DNA of 5,617 nt from positions 1 through 5,617 of the forward strand of contig JASLBX010000576.1 in assembly GCA_030146385.1 (NCBI GenBank). Direction: 5' to 3'. The notes under the pieces are model-generated. The model was not told where the DNA came from. It saw only the letters and a program-made list of their open reading frames with translations, and ran no database searches. Origin of the DNA: Jiangellaceae bacterium. GTDB lineage: Bacteria > Actinomycetota > Actinomycetes > Jiangellales > Jiangellaceae. A program made the position numbers and the translations under genes. This document shows, piece by piece, positions 1-5,617 of the stretch (position 1 is its first letter; each line of letters begins with the position of its first letter).

Positions 1-306
1 GACGGCGCAGCCTACGAGGCGATGCTGGCCGATCCGAACTTCCTGCCCGACTGCAAGTCCTGGGCCGATGCCCGAGGGGACGAGCTGATCATGACTGGTG
101 GCCTGGAACCGCCAGCAGATGCCACGACGGTACGCATACGCGACGGTGAGGTACTACTCACCGACGGGCCGTTCATCGAATCCAAGGAGGTCGTGGCCGG
201 GTTCAGCATCATTGAGTGCGCGTCCCGTGACGAGGCGATCGACGCTGCGCAGATGCATCCCGTGGCACGCTACGGGACGATCGAACTACGGGCCTTGCAG
301 CCTTGA
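1..306 (+). CDS. YCII-related (DGPF-domain) protein, 5' truncated by window edge
   Basis: The reading frame is open from base 1 and ends at TGA 304-306, giving 101 visible residues. The diagnostic DGPF motif sits at visible residues 55-58, preceded by the ATTVRIRDGE strand and followed by the usual ending of this family, with a His-Pro pair (86-87) and YGTIELR (91-97). Comparison with typical members suggests only about 10 N-terminal residues lie outside the window, so the ATG at 22 is probably internal and not the start. YCII-like proteins are small dimeric alpha/beta-barrel proteins; most DGPF members have no proven reaction. Genes for DGPF proteins are characteristically found beside ECF42 sigma factors, and here the sigma factor follows with a 4-bp overlap. 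The DGPF protein is therefore a likely partner or target of that sigma factor. Family call is firm; biochemical role is unknown. Confidence 0.9.
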   Translation, partial: DGAAYEAMLADPNFLPDCKSWADARGDELIMTGGLEPPADATTVRIRDGEVLLTDGPFIESKEVVAGFSIIECASRDEAIDAAQMHPVARYGTIELRALQP

Positions 307-1544
307 CTGTCAACGCGACGATCGCGGCCCTGTTCCGTGAAGAGTGGGGACAGATCGTGGCGACGCTCATCCGGATGACCGGCGACTGGGATTTGGCTGA
401 AGAGTGCGCGCAGGACGCGTTCGCCCAAGCGCTCCAGCGTTGGCCGGAGGACGGCGTCCCGCACAAGCCAGGTGCCTGGCTCACCACGACCGCGCGTAAC
501 AAGGGCATCGACCGGCTCCGCCGGGACGCAGTGGGGGCTGCCAAGCTCCGGGAACTGGCGGCTGCTGGCACGGAGGCGGCAAGCGGCGGCCGCAACCAGC
601 CAATCGATAACTTCCCGGACGATCGGCTTCGGCTGATGTTCACCTGCTGCCACCCGGCCCTGCCGTTCGAGGGACGGGTCGCACTGACGCTGCGCACGCT
701 CGTCGGGCTGAGCACGGCTGAGATCGCGCGCGCCTTCCTGGTCTCGGAAGGCACGATGTCCAAGCGGCTCACGCGTGCCAAGCGAAAGATTCACGACGCT
801 GGAATCCGCTTCGAAGTGCCGCCACCGGAGGCGCTGCCTGGCCGGCTCAACGCGGTGCTCGGCGTCGTCTACCTGCTGTTCAATGAGGGGTACACGGCGA
901 GCAGCGGCGATGAAATGATCCGGCAGAGCCTGTCCGACGAGGCGATCCGGCTGGCGCGGCTGCTCACCGGGTTGATGCCCGACCAGCCGGAAGCCACTGG
1001 ACTGTTGGCGCTCATGCTGCTCCACGATGCCCGCCGCCCTGCTCGCCTCGATGCCGGCGAGTTGGTGCCTCTGGAGGAACAGGACCGCTCCCGGTGGCGA
1101 CACGACCAGATCGGCGAGGCGGTGGCACTGCTCGACCGGACGCTGAGCGTGGGCAGTGCCGGGCCTTACCAGATGCAGGCTGCGATTGCGGCGTGCCACG
1201 CAACGGCGCCGTCCTTCGACGAGACCCCGTGGACAGAAATCGCAGCGCTCTACGGCCGTTTGGAAAGCCTAGTTCCGTCTGCGACTGTCCGGTTGAACCG
1301 GGCCATCGCCGTGGGCATGTCCGACCCGGCGCACGGATTGACCCTCGTGGAGGCAGCTGCCGCCGAACTTCATGGCTACTACCTCGTGCCCGCCGCTCGG
1401 GCCGACCTCCTACGCCGGATGGGACGTCTACCCGACGCGGCCGTCGCGTACCGGGAGGCCATGGCGCTGGCCCCCACCGAGCCCGAACGCCGCTACCTGG
1501 CCCGGCGGATCGCCGAGATTTCTCCGGGTGGGTTGTCCGTTTGA
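303..1544 (+). CDS. ECF RNA polymerase sigma factor, ECF42-type with C-terminal extension
   Basis: This 413-residue protein should bind core RNA polymerase and direct it to a specific promoter set. Sigma region 2 covers about residues 8-75 (FREEWG, then GDWDLAEECAQDAF, then PGAWLTTTARNKGIDRLRR). Region 4 covers about 108-165, opening with TCCHPAL (114-120) and containing the helix-turn-helix stretch LSTAEIARAFLVSEGTMSKRL. Residues ~175-413 form the long extension of ECF42 proteins, with VVYLLFNEGY (188-197), PYQMQAAIAACHA (288-300) and TPR-like helices near the end (YLVPAARADLLRRMG onward). Classical ECF factors are only about 200 residues, so roughly half this protein is extra. In the ECF42 group the extension is reported as needed for activity, and no anti-sigma gene is seen here. 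The TTG at 303 is chosen because it preserves all of region 2 and overlaps the upstream TGA; the next in-frame candidate, GTG 357, would cut region 2. No good ribosome binding site precedes it, consistent with coupling to the DGPF gene. Confidence 0.93.
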   Translation: MTVNATIAALFREEWGQIVATLIRMTGDWDLAEECAQDAFAQALQRWPEDGVPHKPGAWLTTTARNKGIDRLRRDAVGAAKLRELAAAGTEAASGGRNQPIDNFPDDRLRLMFTCCHPALPFEGRVALTLRTLVGLSTAEIARAFLVSEGTMSKRLTRAKRKIHDAGIRFEVPPPEALPGRLNAVLGVVYLLFNEGYTASSGDEMIRQSLSDEAIRLARLLTGLMPDQPEATGLLALMLLHDARRPARLDAGELVPLEEQDRSRWRHDQIGEAVALLDRTLSVGSAGPYQMQAAIAACHATAPSFDETPWTEIAALYGRLESLVPSATVRLNRAIAVGMSDPAHGLTLVEAAAAELHGYYLVPAARADLLRRMGRLPDAAVAYREAMALAPTEPERRYLARRIAEISPGGLSV

Positions 1545-1556
1545 CGGCTGACAGTT

Positions 1557-1589
1557 CGTAGGTGAGGCGAAACGGGAAACCTACGTAGG
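1557..1589. repeat. Clustered inverted repeats between sigma factor and hydrolase genes
   Basis: CGTAGGT at 1557-1563 is the exact reverse complement of ACCTACG at 1579-1585, separated by 15 nt. The right arm is also part of a perfect 10-bp palindrome, CCTACGTAGG (1580-1589), so the half-site CGTAGG occurs three times in 33 bp. The last copy overlaps the start of the hydrolase ribosome binding site. It may be a repressor operator, or an RNA stem near the hydrolase start codon. There is no T-run, so it is not a typical rho-independent terminator. Function is inferred only. Confidence 0.4.
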
Positions 1590-1590
1590 G
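1587..1590 (+). promoter_or_regulatory. Ribosome binding site of the alpha/beta hydrolase
   Basis: AGGG lies 7 nt before the ATG at 1598, which fits a short Shine-Dalgarno site and supports that start. It overlaps the right end of the CCTACGTAGG palindrome, so pairing or protein binding there could affect hydrolase translation. Confidence 0.55.
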
Positions 1591-1597
1591 CTGAATC

Positions 1598-2368
1598 ATG
1601 AAGACCACACACTCCGCCGACGGCACCTCGATCGCTCATGACGAGCTCGGCTCGGGCAACCCGGTCGTCCTGGTGAGCGGCGCATCGACGGCGCGCGGCA
1701 TCCACGCGCCACTGGCCGAACTGCTGGCGGCCAGCCACACCGTCCTCAATTACGACCGGAGAGGACGCGGAGACAGCGGCGACACCCAGCCGTACTCCGT
1801 GGAACGCGAGATCGAAGATCTCGCCGCGGTAATCGACGCGGCCGGTGGCTCAGCAGCCGTGTTCGGCAACTCGTCCGGCGGGGTGCTGGCGCTGCGTACG
1901 GCCGCCGCCGGTGTGCCGATCACGCGGCTGATCCTGTGGGAACCACCATTCCAGCTGGACCCGGATGCGCCCCGGCGTACCGAGGAATACGTCGCCGAGC
2001 TGACGGCACACCTGGCCGAGGGGAATCGCGGGGAAGCCGCGGCGCTGTTCATGCGCTCCATCGGCCTGCCGATCACGGTCATCGAGCAGATGCGCCAGTC
2101 ACCCATGTGGTCGTCCATGCAGGCGATCGCCCCGACGCTCGCCTACGACGCCGCGATCATGGGCGACGGCAGCCTCCCGAGCGACGCCGCCGATGCCAAG
2201 ATCCCCACACTTGTACTGACCGGTACGGAGACCGGCGAGTGGGCTCCCGCGGCCGCCGAAGCGCTGCTGGAAGTCCTGCCTTCCGCGCAACACACCATCC
2301 TGGAAGGGCAGGCCCACAACGTCGCCTGGGACGTCCTAGCCCCGCACGTCATATCGTTCCTGGACTAG
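1598..2368 (+). CDS. Alpha/beta-fold hydrolase
   Basis: The 256-residue product has the usual single-domain length for a soluble cytoplasmic alpha/beta hydrolase and no signal peptide. Early strands lead to the oxyanion-side segment NPVVLVSGAS (21-30), then the typical YDRRGRGDSGD block (52-62). The nucleophile elbow is GNSSG (90-94), making Ser92 the likely nucleophile. His240 in the GQAHNV motif is the likely catalytic histidine. The acid of the triad is less clear: the usual post-strand position falls in LVLTGTETGEW (205-215), where Glu211 or Glu214 is a candidate but no Asp is present. Residues ~120-180 form the variable cap and will set substrate choice, which cannot be predicted. The gene lies 53 bp after the ECF42-type sigma factor on the same strand and is probably cotranscribed. 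Related hydrolases are annotated as esterases or generic hydrolases; no gene symbol is justified. Confidence 0.9.
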   Translation: MKTTHSADGTSIAHDELGSGNPVVLVSGASTARGIHAPLAELLAASHTVLNYDRRGRGDSGDTQPYSVEREIEDLAAVIDAAGGSAAVFGNSSGGVLALRTAAAGVPITRLILWEPPFQLDPDAPRRTEEYVAELTAHLAEGNRGEAAALFMRSIGLPITVIEQMRQSPMWSSMQAIAPTLAYDAAIMGDGSLPSDAADAKIPTLVLTGTETGEWAPAAAEALLEVLPSAQHTILEGQAHNVAWDVLAPHVISFLD

Positions 2369-2385
2369 CTGTTGGATGCGAACTG

Positions 2386-3360
2386 CTACCAGCGGTGGTG
2401 GACGTGGGGACGGATCAGGCGGTCGTACACTTCACCGACGCCGGCGCGCTGCTCGTCGCTCACCGGAGCCAGGTCCGCCGCTGCGACATTCGCCCGTACC
2501 TGATCGGCGTTCCGCGCTCCAGGAATCACCGTCGTGACGCCCGGCTGGTCGATGATCCAGCGCAACGCGAACTGCGCCATCGTGGCTCCGTTCGGCACCA
2601 GCGGGGTCAGCTCGCGGGCCGCGGCCACGCCCACCGAATACGGCACACCGGCGAACGTCTCGCCGACATTAAAAGACTCACCGTGCCGGTTGTAGTTGCG
2701 GTGATCGTCGGACGGGAACGTCGTCGACTCGTCGTAGCGCCCGGACAGCAACCCGGACGCCAACGGCACCCGCGCGATGATGCCGACACCGACCTCCTGC
2801 GCGGCCGGCAGCACTTCGTCCAGCGGCTTCTGGCGGAAGCAGTTGAGGATGATCTGCACGCTGGCAACTCGCGGCCGCGCGATCGCCGCCATTGCCTGCG
2901 CGCACGTCTCGACAGATACGCCGTACGTCTGGATCGCGCCGTCGTCCACCAGGGTGTCGAGAGCATCGAACACCCCGTCGTCCTCAAACACTGGGTCAGG
3001 CGGGCAGTGCAGTTGCACCAGGTCCAGCGAGTCAGCGCCGAGCAGCTGCCGCGACCGGGCGGTCCACGTCCGGAAGTTGTCCAGGTTGTAGTTCTCCGGA
3101 CCCTGGTCGACGCGCCGGCCCATCTTCGTCGCCACGAAGACGTCCGACCCGCGGGCTACCTCGCCGACGGTCCGCTCGCTACGTCCGTCCCCATACACGT
3201 CGGCGGTGTCCACGAGACTCACACCCGTGGCGAGCGCCGACCGGACGACGTCCCGGGCATCGTCCTCCGGCACGGTTCCCCACGCATCGCCGATCTGCCA
3301 TGCGCCCAGCCCGATGACACTGACCTTGCGTCCCGTCCGCCCTAGCGTTCGCGTCTCCAT
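2386..3360 (-). CDS. Aldo/keto reductase
   Basis: The 324-residue protein is a full-length aldo/keto reductase, a cytoplasmic NADPH-dependent TIM-barrel oxidoreductase acting on aldehydes, ketones or sugars. The start matches the family opening (MxxRTLGRTG, then VSVIGLGAWQIG at 13-24). The catalytic tetrad is complete: Asp51 and Tyr56 in DTADVYG, Lys79 in ATKMG and His118 in LVQLH. The C-terminal cofactor segment TTVIPGARNADQVRAN (276-291) holds the conserved Arg283, Gln287 and Asn291 expected for binding the NADPH 2'-phosphate and adenine side. It follows the gluconate permease gene by 44 bp on the same strand, so it may be the last gene of that unit and act on a related sugar or sugar acid; this is inference. 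The ATG sits in the spacer of an 11-bp inverted repeat and has no strong ribosome binding site at normal spacing (GAAGG is 16 nt away). The protein ends in an unusual HVHHRW tail. Confidence 0.95.
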   Translation of the reverse strand: METRTLGRTGRKVSVIGLGAWQIGDAWGTVPEDDARDVVRSALATGVSLVDTADVYGDGRSERTVGEVARGSDVFVATKMGRRVDQGPENYNLDNFRTWTARSRQLLGADSLDLVQLHCPPDPVFEDDGVFDALDTLVDDGAIQTYGVSVETCAQAMAAIARPRVASVQIILNCFRQKPLDEVLPAAQEVGVGIIARVPLASGLLSGRYDESTTFPSDDHRNYNRHGESFNVGETFAGVPYSVGVAAARELTPLVPNGATMAQFALRWIIDQPGVTTVIPGARNADQVRANVAAADLAPVSDEQRAGVGEVYDRLIRPHVHHRW

Positions 3361-3377
3361 GAACCCAACGCTAGGGC
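3339..3377 (-). promoter_or_regulatory. Perfect 11-bp inverted repeat spanning the aldo/keto reductase start codon
   Basis: Reading the - strand, GCCCTAGCGTT (3377-3367) is followed by a 17-nt spacer and then AACGCTAGGGC (3349-3339), the exact reverse complement. The spacer contains the reductase ATG (3360-3358). No T-run follows, so a rho-independent terminator is unlikely. Two readings fit. As DNA it could be an operator: its upstream arm contains TAGCGT (3373-3368), a TAnnnT-type -10 candidate placed to start a leaderless transcript at or next to the ATG. As RNA made by read-through from gntP, it would place the start codon in the loop of an 11-bp stem and could control translation. No convincing -35 box is visible. 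The repeat is seen directly; its role is inferred. Confidence 0.6.
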
Positions 3378-3404
3378 CTTCGAGCGCCGCGGCCGAGCCG
3401 GGTA

Positions 3405-4796
3405 CTAGACGAACGCGCTGATCGCGAACGCGATCAGGAAGCCGATGCTACCCAGCAGGGTCTCCATGACCGTCCAGGTCTTGAGCGTCGTCTTGACGTC
3501 CATCTCGAAGAACCGGCCGACCAGCCAGAACCCGGAGTCGTTGACGTGGCTCAATACCGTTGCGCCGCCCGCGATGGCGATCACCGTGAGCGCCTTGTAG
3601 GCATCGCTGAAGTCTCCTGCGGCGACCACCGGCGAGATCAAGCTGGCCGTGGTGATCAGGGCCACGGTCGCGGAACCCTGTGCGACTCGAATCGCCGTCG
3701 CGATCACGAAGGCGGCGACGATCACCGGCAGGCCGGTGTCCTCCAGCGTGTCGGCGAGCGCCTGGCCGATCCCGCTCGCCCGAAGCACCGCGCCGAACAT
3801 GCCGCCGGCACCGGTAATCAGGATGATCGCCGCGATCGGCCCGAAGGAGGAATCGGTGATGCGCTCCATGTCGCGGGACGACCGTCGCTGCGTAATCCCC
3901 ACGACGGTGATCGCAACCAGCACGGCGATGAGCAGCGCGACAGGCGTCTGGCCCAGCATCCGGATGACCTGGACGACGGTGTTCTCGCCGTCGACGACGT
4001 CCTCCTCGACGAGCGTGTTCAGGCCGGTCTCGCCGAAGATCAGGACCAGCGGCAGCAGCAGGATGCCCAGCACTGCCCAGAACGTCGGCGGCGTCCGCCC
4101 CTCCAACTCACGCTCGATCTCCTCGTCGCGGGCCAGGACCTGCGGGACGGGTAGATCGATCCGGTTACCCATCCATAGGCCGAACAGGTAGCTGCCGAGG
4201 AACCAGGTCGGAATGCCGATCAGGATGCCGAAGACCAACACCAGGCCGACGTCCGCCTCGATGAGCCCGGACGCGGCGACCGGCCCGGGGTGTGGCGGCA
4301 CGAACGCATGCATGACGGCGAACGCACCCGCCACCGGCAGCCCGTACAGCAGCAGCGATCCGCCGACCCGCCGGGCCACCGTGAACAGGATCGGCAGGAA
4401 GATCACCAGGCCGGCGTCGAAGAAGATCGGAAAGCCGAACAGCAGCGCCGCCACGCCGAGCGCGAAGGGCGCTCGCCGCCGGCCGGCCCGGCCCACGAGC
4501 GCGTCCGCGAGCACCTGGGCACCGCCGCTGATCTCGAGCAACCGCCCGAGGATCGCACCTAAGGCCACCAGCAGGGCCACGCTGCCGAGCGTCGTGCCCA
4601 GCCCTTCGACCACAGTCGGGACGACGTCTGGTATCGAGATTCCGGTCACCAACGCCGTGAGCAGGCTGACGACGATCAATGACAGGAACGCGTGCAGCCT
4701 GACCCGCATGATCAAGAAGAGCAGGACGGCGACGGCGGCAACCAGGATCAGCAACAACCACCCAGTCGATAGGGCAGGCTCGACCTCTTCTGTCAT
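3405..4796 (-). CDS. gntP: GntP-family gluconate:H+ symporter
   Basis: This 463-residue integral membrane protein has the length and pattern of the GntP family, which imports gluconate and related sugar acids with protons. Hydrophobic segments begin at 12-30 and 35-52 and recur through the protein, about a dozen in all, with a hydrophilic break at ~210-238 and an acidic loop at ~255-275. Family motifs are present in order: GFPIFFDAG (121-129), HAFVPPHPGP (163-172), GSATVALITTA (374-384), SHVNDSGFW (416-424) and KTWTVMETLLG (439-449). Its ATG overlaps the upstream kinase stop (ATGA, 4796-4793), so the two genes are in one operon. A strong ribosome binding site also precedes it. The neighbouring FGGY kinase supports gluconate as substrate, although other aldonates or glycerate-type acids are transported by some family members. 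The symbol is therefore given at family level. Confidence 0.93.
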   Translation of the reverse strand: MTEEVEPALSTGWLLLILVAAVAVLLFLIMRVRLHAFLSLIVVSLLTALVTGISIPDVVPTVVEGLGTTLGSVALLVALGAILGRLLEISGGAQVLADALVGRAGRRRAPFALGVAALLFGFPIFFDAGLVIFLPILFTVARRVGGSLLLYGLPVAGAFAVMHAFVPPHPGPVAASGLIEADVGLVLVFGILIGIPTWFLGSYLFGLWMGNRIDLPVPQVLARDEEIERELEGRTPPTFWAVLGILLLPLVLIFGETGLNTLVEEDVVDGENTVVQVIRMLGQTPVALLIAVLVAITVVGITQRRSSRDMERITDSSFGPIAAIILITGAGGMFGAVLRASGIGQALADTLEDTGLPVIVAAFVIATAIRVAQGSATVALITTASLISPVVAAGDFSDAYKALTVIAIAGGATVLSHVNDSGFWLVGRFFEMDVKTTLKTWTVMETLLGSIGFLIAFAISAFV

Positions 4797-5617
4797 GACA
4801 CCTCTCCAGCGGACTCGGTTGAGAATTCGTCCAGCCCGGCGAAGACCTCGTCAAGGCCTTCCACCGCTCGCTCGACGAGGGGACGCATGGCTCGGTAGAT
4901 CTCGGCGGCTTGTGGATCAGGGGCGGTCTGGTGCTCGAGCGTGACGATCTCGGCCACCTGATCGAGATCGGCGAGCTCGCCCAGGGCGTGGTGACCGAGC
5001 AGAGCGGCGCCCACCGCGGTCCCCTCGGACGACGGCGCCTGCTTCAGCGGCATCTCGAGTGCGGACGCCAGGACGGTGCACCACAGCTGCGACGACAGTG
5101 CGCCGCCGGTGGCCCGAATCTCGGTCACCTCGACGCCGGCGTCCTTGACCGCGGCCAGGATCAGCGCGAGCTGCTGGGCCACGCCCTCGATGATGGCCCG
5201 CACCAGATGTCCCCTGCCGTGATCGCGGCGCAGCCCGACGTAGGCACCGTGCAGGCCCGACCGCCACCACGGAGCCCGCTCCCCCAGCAGGTAGGGCAGA
5301 GCGAGGAGGCCGGCGCTGCCCGCCGGGACGCCTTCGGCCTCGGCCAGCAGGGTGCCGATGTCGCGGTCCGGCGGCGCTCCGACCGCGGCCGACAGCCAGT
5401 CGAGCACCGACGCGCCATTGCTGACCGCGCCACCGACGACCCACTTGTTCTCGGTCAGCGCGTAGCAGAACAGTCGGCCGGCCTGGTCGATGCCCGGGGT
5501 GCTGCGGACGGCACGGAGCGCCCCGCTCGTGCCCAACGACAGTGCCGCGTATCCCTCGACGACCGCCCCGACGCCCAGGTTGGCGAGTGTGCCGTCGGAC
5601 GCGCCCGCGATGACCGG
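4793..5617 (-). CDS. gntK: FGGY-family carbohydrate kinase, probable gluconokinase, 5' truncated by window edge
   Basis: The frame is open to the right window edge, giving 274 visible residues of a protein usually near 500; the N-terminal sugar-binding half is outside. Visible residues 5-9 (GASDG) carry Asp8, the expected catalytic base of FGGY kinases. The following LANLGVGA and LSLGTSGALR (27-35) are typical of gluconokinases and form the phosphate-binding region. GGAVSNGASVLDW (62-74) and YLLGERAPWW (109-118) are further FGGY landmarks, and the ATP-binding segment ATGGALSSQLW (169-179) is intact. The protein would phosphorylate gluconate to 6-phosphogluconate in the cytoplasm, feeding the pentose phosphate or Entner-Doudoroff route. 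It overlaps the gntP-type transporter by 4 bp, which supports gluconate over xylulose or glycerol as substrate. Substrate assignment rests on motif resemblance and context. The in-frame TTG at 5536 is internal and not the start. Confidence 0.9.
   Translation of the reverse strand, partial: PVIAGASDGTLANLGVGAVVEGYAALSLGTSGALRAVRSTPGIDQAGRLFCYALTENKWVVGGAVSNGASVLDWLSAAVGAPPDRDIGTLLAEAEGVPAGSAGLLALPYLLGERAPWWRSGLHGAYVGLRRDHGRGHLVRAIIEGVAQQLALILAAVKDAGVEVTEIRATGGALSSQLWCTVLASALEMPLKQAPSSEGTAVGAALLGHHALGELADLDQVAEIVTLEHQTAPDPQAAEIYRAMRPLVERAVEGLDEVFAGLDEFSTESAGEVS
4801..4807 (-). promoter_or_regulatory. Ribosome binding site of the gluconate permease
   Basis: On the - strand GGAGAGG lies 4 nt before the ATG at 4796 (7 nt from its GGAG core). 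This strong Shine-Dalgarno sequence lies within the last codons of the kinase gene and supports the ATGA-overlap start. The permease can thus be translated by fresh initiation as well as by coupling. Confidence 0.7.

Noticed and set aside
270..1199. A 309-codon open frame on the - strand opposite the sigma factor
   Set aside because: The opposite strand encodes a clear sigma factor with regions 2 and 4. The antisense translation has no recognisable domain.
2955..2960. TGTCGA, resembling my recollection of the ECF42 -35 element
   Set aside because: It lies inside the reductase coding region on its antisense strand, with no convincing -10 partner at proper spacing and no gene to drive. A six-base match is expected by chance.
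1936..3345. A 469-codon open frame on the + strand running from inside the hydrolase across the whole reductase gene
   Set aside because: It is antisense to a reductase with a complete catalytic tetrad and out of frame with the hydrolase. Its translation is rich in Arg, Pro and His with no recognisable domain, as expected for a shadow frame in high-GC DNA.
3339..3377. Reading the 11-bp inverted repeat as a rho-independent terminator after gntP
   Set aside because: There is no T-run after the stem on the - strand, the loop is 17 nt, and the stem extends into the reductase coding sequence.
3386..3393. GCCGCGGC palindrome between permease and reductase
   Set aside because: An 8-bp G+C-only palindrome is common by chance in such GC-rich DNA and has no second element beside it.
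4165..4854. A 229-codon - strand frame overlapping the permease, beginning upstream of its start
   Set aside because: It is the +1 shadow of the GntP gene, very rich in Arg and Gly with no membrane pattern, while the permease frame has all the family motifs.

Overview
This 5.6 kb window is high-GC throughout, with dense genes, a TTG start, 4-bp start/stop overlaps and protein families common in Actinomycetota. I infer a chromosomal segment of an actinobacterium; genus cannot be told from the sequence. There are no RNA genes, insertion sequences, CRISPR repeats or phage genes.

The left half (1-2368, + strand) looks like one transcription unit. It holds the C-terminal part of a YCII/DGPF-domain protein, then a 413-residue ECF sigma factor of the ECF42 type with a long C-terminal extension, then an alpha/beta hydrolase. 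The sigma factor begins at a TTG that overlaps the DGPF stop codon (TTGA), so the two are probably translationally coupled. The hydrolase follows after 53 bp that carry a small cluster of inverted repeats. No anti-sigma factor is visible; in ECF42 proteins the C-terminal extension is thought to take the regulatory role.

The right half (2386-5617, - strand) is a gluconate-type catabolic unit read right to left. It starts with an FGGY-family kinase that resembles gluconokinase (5' end outside the window), overlapped by ATGA with a GntP-family gluconate:H+ symporter. After 44 bp comes an aldo/keto reductase. The transporter would import gluconate or a related sugar acid and the kinase would phosphorylate it. 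The reductase may act on a related carbonyl or polyol, but its substrate cannot be read from sequence.

The two units converge with only 17 bp between stop codons and no clear terminator. The most striking non-coding signal is a perfect 11-bp inverted repeat (arms 3339-3349 and 3367-3377) whose 17-nt spacer contains the reductase start codon. It could be an operator for a leaderless promoter or an RNA hairpin that controls reductase translation. The gene families themselves are all known; I see no clearly new system in the window.
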